Shown here: piece by piece, positions 54,809 through 64,000 of the stretch
Position numbering within the stretch: the stretch's first letter is position 1
Layout: every line of letters starts with the position of its first letter
Assembly (NCBI GenBank): GCA_019096155.1
Contig: JAHCVI010000001.1
Span: forward strand, 4,588,001 to 4,652,000
Length of the DNA: 64,000 nt
Reading direction: 5' to 3'
Source: Staphylotrichum longicolle
Taxonomy: Eukaryota > Ascomycota > Sordariomycetes > Sordariales > Chaetomiaceae
Program-made: the position numbers and the translations under genes
The notes under the pieces: generated by a model
Told to the model about the DNA's origin: nothing
The model's input: only the letters and a program-made list of their open reading frames with translations
The model's database searches: none

Positions 54809-57800
54809 ATGCCGCACCCGGTGTCGCCGCCGACCATGACGGTGCCCATCAAAGTGCCCGACGGGGCTGCCCCGCCGCCGACCCAGCAGGAGGTCGACTC
54901 GCTGCTCACCACCGTCTTCACCGCCAAGACCTCCAACGCCTCCATCGACGCCTGCTACGGCCTCTGCGAGCTGCTGCTCAACTCGGTCGGCTTCCTCGGC
55001 CTGCACCACTACGGCATCCTCGCCGAGCTCAAGAAGGCCGCCGCCGACAAGAAGAGCGGCCTCCGTCGCGAGAGCGCCCAGAACCTCCTCGGCGCCCTGT
55101 TCGAGCGCTTCCCCGCCCGCCAGCCCATCAGCGAGGTTGTCTTTCTGCTGCAGGATGGCGGTGTTCTCGCCTGCGCCCTCGACGCCCTCGCCGACAAGGG
55201 CTCCGTCGTCCGCGACGCCGCCCAGTACGGCATCGATGCCCTCTTCGCCAACCTGAGCGCCGAGGCCATGGTCGTCGGTCTCTTGCCCGCCCTCACCGAG
55301 TACATCAAGAAGTCGGGCGGAAAGTGGCAGGGTGTTGTCGGCGCCTTGAAGCTGATGCAGAAGATGGCCGACAAGGCCAAGATCACCATTGGCTCCACAA
55401 AGGAGCAGGCCCAAGAGCAGGACTTTCTGCGTGAGGCGATGGGTGCCAAGCTCGCTGGTCTTATCCCCATTGTCGAGAACGCCATGCTGGACATGAAGAC
55501 CGAGGTTGAGAAGCAGGCCGTCAAGACCATGACCTCGATCACGACCCTGCTTTCCAACGACGACGTCGCCCCGCGCATCCCTCTTCTCATCGAGACCATG
55601 CACCACCCGTCAGCCGAGGCGTTGCAGAAGGCCATCCACGCCTTGTCGCAGACCACGTTCGTCGCCATCGTGACGTCGCCCGCCCTGGCGCTGCTCACTC
55701 CGTTCCTTGAGCGCTCTCTCAACAACCCGTCGACGCCCCAAGAAGTCCTCCGCCAGACCGTTGTCATCACCGAGAACCTGACCAAGCTCGTCCACGACCC
55801 CATCGAGGCCCGAACCTTCTTGCCGAAGCTCCAGCCCGGCGTCAAGAGCGTCGTTAATAGGGCTTCGCTCCCCGAAGTGCGCGAGCTGGCCACGCGGGCG
55901 CTGGGTGTGATGGACAAGGCCATGGGCGACGAGAAGACGGCCGTCGTCGAGCGGACCACGGCCGACGACGTCGCCAAGGTGCTCGATGCCGAGATCAAGA
56001 AGAACGGCGGTCTCGCCGGTGACCTGAACGCGTACAACCTGGCGCGTCCGTACATTGGGGAGATGGTGAGCGAGGACGTCAACCACCGCCAGCTGGACCG
56101 CATCCCTGCGAGGATCACGCCCTACCTCCAGTCGCTGACGCCCGCAGCCGAGGCCATTGCCGCGTCCGTTCAGAGCTTTTACGTCGAGGAAGACCACCGC
56201 AAGTACGGCGTTCCCGAGAAGGAGGATGACGGCGAGATCGAGATCGTGAACGCCGACTTCTCGCTCGCCTATGGCGGCATGCTTCTGCTGTCGCACACCA
56301 ACCTGAGACTGCTCAAGGGCCATCGCTATGGCCTCTGCGGCAGGAACGGCGCCGGCAAATCGACGCTGATGAAGAGCATCGCTGCTGGCAAGCTCGAGGG
56401 TTTCCCGCCCCAGGACGTGCTGCGGACCTGCTATGTGGAGCATAACCAGGGCGAGGACGCCGAGATCAGCATCCTCGAGTTCGTTTCCAAAGACCCGACC
56501 ATTGCCAAGGAGGGGAAGGAAAGAATCTCGGCCGTCTTGGAAGAGGTCGGCTTCACCGCCGGTCCCGAAGGCCGTCAGTCCCACAAGGTCGGCTCGCTCT
56601 CCGGCGGTTGGAAGATGAAGCTTGCGCTGGCGCGTGCCATGCTGCAACGGGCAGACGTTCTGCTGCTCGACGAACCTACCAATCACTTGGACGTGGCAAA
56701 CATCAAGTGGCTCGAGAACTACCTCAAGACGCACACCGAGATCACCAGCTTGATCGTGTCCCACGACTCGGGCTTCCTCGACGAGGTCACCACCGACATC
56801 TACCACTACGAGCCGAACAAGAAGCTGGGCCATTACAAGGGCAACCTTGCCGCCTTCGTCAAGGTCCGCCCGGAGGCCAAGAGCTACTACACGCTGTCGG
56901 CGTCCAACGTCCAGTTCAAGTTCCCTCCCCCGGGCATTCTCTCGGGCGTCAAGTCGCAGACCCGTGCCATCATCCGCATGTCCAACGTCACGTACACTTA
57001 TCCCAACGCGCCCAAGCCGTCGTTGAGTGATGTCTCCTGCCAGCTCACGCTGTCGTCGCGCGTGGCCATCATCGGCCCCAACGGCGCGGGCAAGTCGACA
57101 CTCATCAAGCTCCTGACCGGCGAGGTCATCCCGTCGGTCGGCAAGGTCGAGAAGCACCCCAATTTGCGTATCGGTTACATCAAGCAGCATGCCCTTGAGC
57201 ACGTGGAGATGCATCTCGAGAAGACGCCCAACCAGTACCTCCAGTGGCGCTACGCTCACGGCGACGATCGCGAGGTGCACATGAAGCAGACTCGCATCCT
57301 GTCTGATCAGGATCGGGAACAGATGGACAAGTTTATCGACATTGGCGACGGCAAGGGCAAGCGGCAGGTCGAGGCGCTGGTCGGCCGTCAAAAGTACAAG
57401 AAGACGTTCCAATACGAAGTGTAAGTGTCTCTTGCGCACCTCTCAACACCGCTCCTTTGTTTCTAACCATATCCAGGAAATGGCGCAATTTCCTCCCCAA
57501 GCACAACTCGCAGATCTCGCGCGAGACGCTCCTCGATCTCGGCTTCGCCAAGCTCGTCCAGGAGTTCGACGACCACGAGGCCTCGCGCGAAGGCCTCGGC
57601 TACCGCGAGCTGCAGCCGTCGGTCATCTCGAAGCATTTTGAGGATCTCGGCCTCGATCCGGAGATTGCCAACCACAACGAGATTGGCTCGCTGTCGGGCG
57701 GGCAAAAGGTCAAGGTGGTCATCGCCGGCGCCATGTGGAACAACCCGCATCTGCTCGTGCTCGACGAGCCGACTAACTTCTTGGACCGCGACTCCCTCGG

Positions 57801-58224
57801 CGGCCTGGCCGTCGCCATTCGCGACTTCAAGGGCGGCGTCGTCATGATCTCCCACAACGAGGAGTTTGTGGGCGCGCTCGCGGCCGAGCAGTGGCACGTC
57901 GTCGACGGCCGGGTCGCGCACCGCCAGACGTCGGCCGCCGCGCTCGACCGGTTCGAGGACAGCAGCAAGCCCGCGTCGGCCATCACCAGCGGGCTCAACA
58001 GCCCCGTGCCGAGCTCCAGCGCCGTCAGCAGCGCCGTCAACAGCGGCGCCGAGGACAACGGCGTCACGGGCGAGAGCATGGCGTTCCGCGCCAAGAAGAA
58101 GAAGAAGCCGACCAAGAAGGAGCTCAAGGAGAAGGAGGTCCGGAGGAGGCTGAGGCACATCGAGTGGCTGAATAGCCCCAAGGGGACGCCCAAGCCGTTG
58201 GACACGGACGACGAGGCGGATTAG
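54809..58224 (+). CDS. elf1: Elf1/New1-type ABCF ATPase (eEF3-like)
   Basis: Two exons (54809-57420 and 57477-58224; intron 57421-57476 with GTAAGT) give 1119 residues. The N-terminal half is a HEAT-repeat region (about 30-430). Two ABC cassettes follow. The first has Walker A GRNGAGKST (about 510), signature LSGGW (about 596) and Walker B LLLDEPTNHLD. The second has GPNGAGKST (about 756), LSGGQ (about 943) and LVLDEPTNFLD. A chromodomain-like insert (YKKTFQYEVKWRNFLPKH) interrupts the second cassette, and the C-terminus is lysine-rich (FRAKKKKKPTKKELKEKEV). The insert and PEIANHNEIGSLSGGQKVKV are closer to fission yeast Elf1 and budding yeast New1 than to canonical eEF3. Those proteins act on ribosomes and in mRNA export. 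An alternative ATG lies at 54836. The Gln/Asn-rich prion segment of yeast New1 is absent. Confidence 0.9.
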
Positions 58225-60067
58225 AGAATCCCTATGGGTCGGCCATCCTCATCATGGCTAGGCGGCGGCATGGTTTTATGGTTTGTCTTTTTTTTTTCAA
58301 TGAACGAACGAGCGAGCGACGAGATGAGCGAGGATGATTGGGCGGTCCTCTCTGTCAGTCGCTGTGGGTAGAGTTTTAGATTTGTCGTTGTTGTTGTCTT
58401 GTGGAATTGGGTTGGAAAAAGTATGCATGGCATAGAGGCGGGTATAGAGGCGTTCCGGGACTGGGTAATAGAGTGAGAGATTCTGTTGCTGCTGCCGTTT
58501 GGACATGGTTTTTTGTGGTCGTGAATGAGTGTGGTGTGTCTCTCGGACACGCTGGATGCAGGCAAAGTCTTGCAGCAACTGTCATCGCAGCCGACCCTCT
58601 GTGTCTGTCGGCATCCAAGTCTCAACAACCTTGTGCCCCATCAGCGAGGTATTACCCTTTTCTCTCTGATCTGAGCGATTACCCAACAGAAAGCCAACAC
58701 GGCCATCCCTCATCGGCCTTGGCCGTGAGCACTGTGTACATGACAGTTCATGCAGAGCCCCAGCTGCAACAAAACAACAACAAAACAACAACAACAAGAA
58801 CTCCACCAAGTCAGATCGGTACATACCAACCTCAAGGTAGCCAGCCAGCCCTGCCCAGCCAACCACCCAGTGCCATCATATGACGATGTCCTCGTAATCC
58901 CAGTTGAGCCCGTCTAGTGTTTACGTACAAACCGGCCTTCCTCCTGGCGGCGGTTGCGGCGACAGGCGCCAGGTCGGGGACCCGGGACCTGGAGCTGGAC
59001 CGCTTGAGTTCGGCATCTCTCCTTGAAAAGAGATGCGAAGGAAGCTTGGTCGCGTGCCCAACGAGTCAAAAGAACAGAAAGGGAAGGAGGTGGGGGGGGT
59101 TGATCAATAGAGAATCAATAACTGGGCAGCAAACCTTGAAAGTGTGTTGTCCAGCAGCTTGCATACACGAAGCGAGACCGCGCGACACGAAGATGCAATA
59201 TGGGGGCGAGGGGGGATAGGACGGGATGGGATGTGAAACAGTCCCTCTCCCCCTCGCTCTCCAATACGATCTCCTGGAGCGTGCGTTGCCATGTGATGCG
59301 TGTCCGTTTGTAAATTTGGCACGGGTGTCTTGTTCCGGCCTGTCAGAATTTGTTTTTCTGTTCCCAGCCAGTGGCCTTGAGTTGGGGTTGCATCAGCCCT
59401 CCCTCCCTCTCCCTGGTGTGGGTGGGGGACGAAGAAGGGTTGGATACGAGCTTGGCTTCCATGGGTGTCTGAGCGAGTGTCCTTCCATTTCACGTGCTGT
59501 CGGCACGAAGCTGGTCCAATGCTCAAGTCCCATGGAACGAGCTTTTGTGGCGAAGATGAGACTCGATGTGACGGGTATGATTGCGGTTGGGCTTGTGCTG
59601 GGGTTTCAGTTGATGTGGGATCAAACGGGACACGGTGGAGGCCCAGATCAGATGGCATCACATGTATCGTCAGGCATGAAACACACCGGATAAGAGAGCA
59701 ATGGGGAGAGAGGAAAAAGTTGGGAGTGATGATGAGTAATGCGTCTATCCATCGTCCCACATCTGCCGGGCATTCACGGTCAGGTTGTATCCTCAACAGA
59801 CAACACCACACAACAGCAAAGACACCACGCGCGCCGCAAGGTAGACGATTACCAATAGTTGTTTCCTTACGCTAACTGAACTCCACCTCCGAGCCCCCAA
59901 TTTCTATGTATCCAAACATGACTAGACACTAAATTGTACGTGGTAAAAAAAAAGAAAAAGAGTCATGACATGAGACGTTTTCCCGCGAAGGGCGAGAAAA
60001 AAATGACCATTCTAAACAGAAAAATACTCTACGCCAACCCAACAAGCCCCTTCCCCAAAAGACTGCT
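58225..60067. other. Intergenic region between convergent genes
   Basis: About 1.8 kb of presumed 3' flanks of the ABCF (+) and GT2 (-) genes, with CAA-rich and poly-T/poly-A patches. ORF-like stretches lack start codons or domains. Confidence 0.5.
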
Positions 60068-62830
60068 TTACCACGAGAAGGTCATCAGGGCGGGGTTGAG
60101 GGCCAGCGGCAGCAGCAGATGCGAGGCGGCGACGGTGGCCATCGGCAGGATGGCGACGAAATCGGTAATGTGCCAGCTGTAAGGGATAAAAGGGGCGACG
60201 GCGAGGATGACCATGCCGACAATGAAGATAAGAGCGAAGGACATGGAGAATTTGAACTGGCGGCGCTGTTAGCATGTGGGCATTTCTCGCAAGAGAACGG
60301 GGGGAAAAACAAACCTTCTTCAGCACCTTGGGCACCTCGATAAAGAAATTCGAAAACTCGGCCTCCTTGGAGGTGGCACCCCATGTCATGTCAATCTCAA
60401 ACATGTGCGCCAACAGCGCCTGCGAGACGTGCAGCGACAGGCCACCGAGGAAGATGGCCAGGAGGAAGGTCCACTTGAAGTTCTCAAACAGCGCATACAG
60501 GATGTTGCGCTCGCCGACACGGTACCGCATCACAGCCAGGGCGATGTTGCCGAGACCGTTGAAGACAATGAGGATGGAGAACCAGACCTGCCACGAGTCG
60601 ACGTAGTACTTGTCGAGGTAGCCGTTGAACCAGCCCATGATGAAGTAGTTGACGGCCGTCATGATCCAGGCGGCGCCGATAGCGTAGTAGGTACCAATAT
60701 ACGACACGACCGTGATCTTGGAGGTGAAGCGGATGTTGGAGAACAGGAAGCGGCGGAACAGCGGCGTGAAGGGACCCTTCCAGAGCCACATGCGGATCGG
60801 GTGGAAGAGCAGCTCGTTGCAGCCGTAGGCGTACTTTTCCCAGCGGGCCAGCTCGTCGTAGACGGTGAGCGACACACCCTCCTTGAAACCCTCACCAGCC
60901 CAGGCAGCGAGGCGGATGATGTAGCCGCTGCACTGCAGACGCAGAGACATGTCGAAATCCTCAGACACGTGGCTCTCAGACCAGAACTTCTCGTAGCCGT
61001 CCTCGTCCTCGTACGAGACCTGCTGAATGGCGGACCAGCGGAGGATGGCGTTGTGACCGACGAAGGGGGCGACGTCGCCGTTGGAGACGGTGTAACGAAT
61101 GGCGCTGTAGATGAGGTTGGTGAAGAAGGTTATGCCGTTCTCGAAGTAGGTGTGGACGACTTGCATGACACCGGATGAGAACTGCATGATGCCAACGTCG
61201 GGCGAGAGCTCCATTTCCGAGACAGCGTCCAGCAGGCAGTCGGAGGGCACACGGGTGTCAGAGTCAATGAGAAGAATGTAGTCGCCGACACGGATGTTGC
61301 CATCGGCCCAGGCACGGCCGTCCTCCTCGAGAGTCTCCTTCAGGGCGCGCTCGTAGGCCTGGGCCTCGTCGTGCTGCGACCAATCTGGCGTGCGCTGGAT
61401 GGCCTCGAGCTTCTCCTCGACCTTGCACGAGATCATGAGGGCGAAGTTCATGTTGGAAGCCTTCTTGAACTTGCCGCGACGCAAGAAGCCGTTCTCGCCG
61501 TGCTTGGGACGGGCCACCCAGCCGATGCTGTGGTCAGCGTAGAACTCGATACGCGCGCGGCGGTCCTCCTCGGAGATGAGCTGCAGACCATCGTCGTTGA
61601 TGAACATGTTGGCGGACCCGCCCTGCAGTTCGTAGGTGGACATGGCCTGCTTGATGGACTTGACGGTCGGGGCAATGACACCGTTGAGACCCTCCTTGTA
61701 GACGGGGCACTGGACCGTGACGTGGGGCAGGACGCTAGACCGCAGCCTCGGGGGCGGCCGGGCCGAGAAGAACTTGGAGTTGATGGTGAGCTGGCGAATG
61801 GGGCCGAAGATCTGGGCCAAGCAACCAACGATGACCTGGGCGAAGAAGAGGGTGAAGAAGATCTGGACGGGGAAGAGGGCGACGAGGGCGAGGCGGAGGT
61901 AGCTGCCGTCGACCGAGACCTCGATGGCCAGCTGCCGGAAGGCGGCACCGAGGGAGACGGTCACCAGAACCAGCGTCAAGCTGACCAGGTAGGTGTTCAG
62001 CAGATGCACCGGCCGCTTCTCGGGCTTGAGCTCGCCGCTCTCCTCGTCGACCTCGGGCTCCTCCACGACGGGCCCGCCCTTCTCGTCGCCGTCATCCTCG
62101 ATGCCGGCCTTCCAAACAAGCTCCATCAGCTCCGACTCGATAGCCTTGGCACGCTGCACCAGATGCAGGGCATCGTCATCCCACACGACGAGCAGGCCCT
62201 CGGACGCAACAAAGGCGGCGAACTGATGCTTTCGCGCGCGGGGGAGGTCGTCGATGGTGGGGAGAATCTGCACACGCAGGCCGTTCATCAATGGCACATC
62301 GACAGCGTCGGGTGACCACTGGAGGAAAGTCTTGATGACTCTGGAGTTGACCGTCATGGCACACTACGGAGACTGTTAGCTGATACCATCGTCAGTTTGG
62401 GGATCACACCGAAACGCACGTGAACATTGAGCGCGGAGCAAGCCAGCGCAAAGGGCGAGGTGCCCAGCTGAGGAGGGCATGCCATGTACTGGCCCCTCGT
62501 CTTCCGGAGAAGGACACCCTCGATCTCTCCGCTGCCGTCCGACACCCACAGGTGCGAGCATTGCTGCTGGTAGAGGTAGTTGACCATGACCTCATGCTTG
62601 ATGTCGTCGAGGAAGACGGAGCTCCCTGTTGACCTCACGGAGCGGCCGGAGACGGACTGCGGGCGGGAGCTGTATCTGGGTGTGGGTGGGTGAAGCTCGG
62701 AATCCGCGCCGAGTGACGGCGCCGGGTTCCCGGACACGGACTGCTGTCTGGCATTGTTTCGTGGTGGTGCCGGAGCGGTCTCTGGCTTTGCTGGGGCCTT
62801 GTCGGCCTTGAAGTAGCTCCCAATTCCCAT
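60068..62830 (-). CDS. Fungal type 2 glycosyltransferase (processive GT2, hyphal-growth type)
   Basis: Three exons (62830-62420, 62363-60315, 60256-60068; introns 62364-62419 and 60257-60314) give 882 residues. A Ser-rich cytosolic N-terminus is followed by hydrophobic segments near 245-300. The GT2 catalytic core shows INDDG (about 393), LIDSDTRVPS (about 503), SEDFDMSLRLQ (about 605, the catalytic ED motif) and ELARWEKYAYG (about 645, the Q/RxxRW-like site of processive synthases). Several C-terminal membrane spans follow, ending MTFSW. Related proteins include the Zymoseptoria and Fusarium GT2 shown to be needed for hyphal growth on solid surfaces, probably by making a surface polysaccharide of unknown structure. 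Plasma-membrane location and polymer type are inferred from that family. Start chosen at the first ATG (MGIGSYFKADKAPAKPE). Confidence 0.9.
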
Positions 62831-64000
62831 GGCGGCGGCAGCCCAACGCTGGGCTTGGTTGCCGGTGTGATTAGATCCTCGACGTCAACCGCACTGCGCC
62901 GTATGCTGTGCGATGGTCACAAAGTCCCTCGCAGTCGCGGGGTGCCGGCTCTGTCTAAGTAGCCCGTGGAATTCGTCAAGCGGGAATGTGCGTAGAGTCT
63001 AGAATAGCGAACGGACGGCTTCAGGCGGTCCTGATAGCCAAGGTAGCGAACGGGAATCGACGCTCGGGGTCGGAGCCGTCGTGGGTGAGGATCCTCGGTG
63101 GTTGAGGGCGGAGGAGAGTCACCAGAAGCTCGACGCCGGCGGACCTCGAAGCTCTTGTGCCGTGGTGTGGCGCGGGTAAACAAGCTCGAGGAAAGAAAAG
63201 GATCCTCTGGCAGGTCCCAGGCGGGTGGAAACGAGTGTTGTTGATCGGCAGAACCTTGGAGGGAGCGAGGTGGGAGAAGAAGGTCGACAGGGGAGGGGAA
63301 GGTCAAAAAGCGCGGGCTGGCACCGCAGCACCGAGATGCATGGTGCTCGCTGTGTGCTGGCGATTGGTCTGGATGCCCTACCCTGGCGAGCCTGGCGAGG
63401 GTCTGGCGGGTGCTGGACCCATGTGCTTGGCGAGGCCCCTGGTCGTTGTGCCGGTGGGTTTGCGCCAGGATGTGCTCTGGAAGCGTGTGCCAGGGGCGGT
63501 GGGCTGAGCAGGGATCATCAGGGGGGCGAGGCCCGCCCGTGTAAGTGATAGCGGGAAAGCCGGTTTCCCGGTTTGTACAGCGACCGCTTCCAGGTCGCGG
63601 TTGGGAACGTTCTTTTTTCCCTGGGGTCGCACAAACAGCCCCACGCCAATCGGTGCGTTTGACACGTTCTGTGAACGGAGGTTCGTTGCCGACCTCACAT
63701 CCAGAATCCCACGACGAGCCAGACACGACGGTCGAGAGGCCAGCAGCGGAAGACGGACACCCCCATCTTCCTCGCAAGAGGGCTAGAGCTCATCTCCGAC
63801 CAAGGGCGTCTCTGTTGCGGCTGTCGTCGAGACGCCGTTTTGACAGCTTGGCGGCAAGGGAAATTCGCGGAGGGCCATGGCGTTTTGCGTGGCGGCAGCC
63901 CAAGCAGCTGAGGTTGCTGATTGGGTCTCTTGGTATTGATCGATTGGGAATAGGTGCATTTCCGTTATCGTGAAATGGTAATATTTGTACACAGTACGGA
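62831..64000. other. Upstream region of the GT2 gene to the window end
   Basis: About 1.2 kb. A 286-codon minus-strand ORF (62917-63777) reads as Pro/Arg/Ser-rich sequence without domains and is better explained as leader and promoter DNA. No other gene is seen before the window ends. Confidence 0.5.

Noticed and set aside
55610..57439. 609-codon minus-strand ORF
   Set aside because: Antisense to the ABCF gene, whose two ABC cassettes are unmistakable on the plus strand. The same reason applies to 54608-55606 and 55009-56118.
58917..59219. Apparent secreted protein (signal-like FLLAAVAATGA)
   Set aside because: The frame has no ATG, begins at GTG after a TAG, and lies in the 3' flank of the ABCF gene. 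No intron of reasonable size links it to an upstream start.
60276..62315. Long plus-strand ORFs of 300 and 314 codons
   Set aside because: Both are antisense to the GT2 catalytic exon and have Glu/Asp/Val/Gly-rich shadow composition.
62917..63777. 286-codon minus-strand ORF upstream of GT2
   Set aside because: Pro/Arg/Ser/His-rich without domains and located where the GT2 leader and promoter must be.

Overview
This window is nuclear DNA from a filamentous ascomycete, most likely a Sordariomycete. Genes are split by short introns of about 48-104 bases with GT..CTAAC..AG signals. The proteome is typical of moulds: a Crh-type GH16 enzyme, a GH55 exo-beta-1,3-glucanase, a Clr5-domain protein, a P450 and a hyphal-growth GT2. 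A tRNA-Lys carries an 11-base intron. I see no virus, transposon, CRISPR array or rRNA. Species-level placement is not possible by eye.

Layout. 2.3-9.3 kb: tRNA-Lys(CUU) and its pol III terminator, a secreted phosphoesterase-type acid phosphatase (-), a Ccc1/VIT1 iron/manganese transporter (+) and a Crh-family cell-wall transglycosylase with a transmembrane tail (-). 10.6-20.8 kb: four genes all on the minus strand, namely a cytochrome P450, two uncharacterised multi-spanning membrane proteins and an MFS sugar-type transporter. 24.2-35.9 kb: a Clr5 gene with a problematic splice junction, a small hydrophilic protein, an FSH1-type serine hydrolase, the four-exon ATP synthase subunit J gene (atp18) head to head with a NIPSNAP mitochondrial gene, then a RAVE subunit 2/Rogdi gene head to head with a Pop7/Rpp20 RNase P/MRP gene that needs a one-base frame correction. 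38.3-49.5 kb: a GPI-type Ser/Thr-rich wall protein, a GH55 glucanase, two consecutive small secreted His/Cys proteins, a coiled-coil protein with internal repeats and an RNPS1-like SR protein. 52.2-62.8 kb: a doubtful proline-rich small ORF, a large Elf1/New1-type ABCF ATPase and a fungal GT2.

How the genes relate. There is no classical secondary-metabolite backbone enzyme. Several genes concern the cell wall or surface (Crh GH16, GH55, GPI protein, small secreted proteins, GT2). Two divergent gene pairs share short intergenic regions and plausibly share promoters. Joining the exons given here yields whole numbers of codons for every multi-exon gene except pop7, which stays out of frame; the Clr5 gene keeps frame only through a weak splice donor. 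Long intergenic stretches (up to 3.4 kb) carry only chance ORFs, a 12-base x5 tandem repeat and a few TATA-like boxes. I found no convincing novel multi-gene system. The best leads are the tandem secreted His/Cys pair, the one-strand P450/membrane/transporter block and the two genes with reading-frame anomalies.
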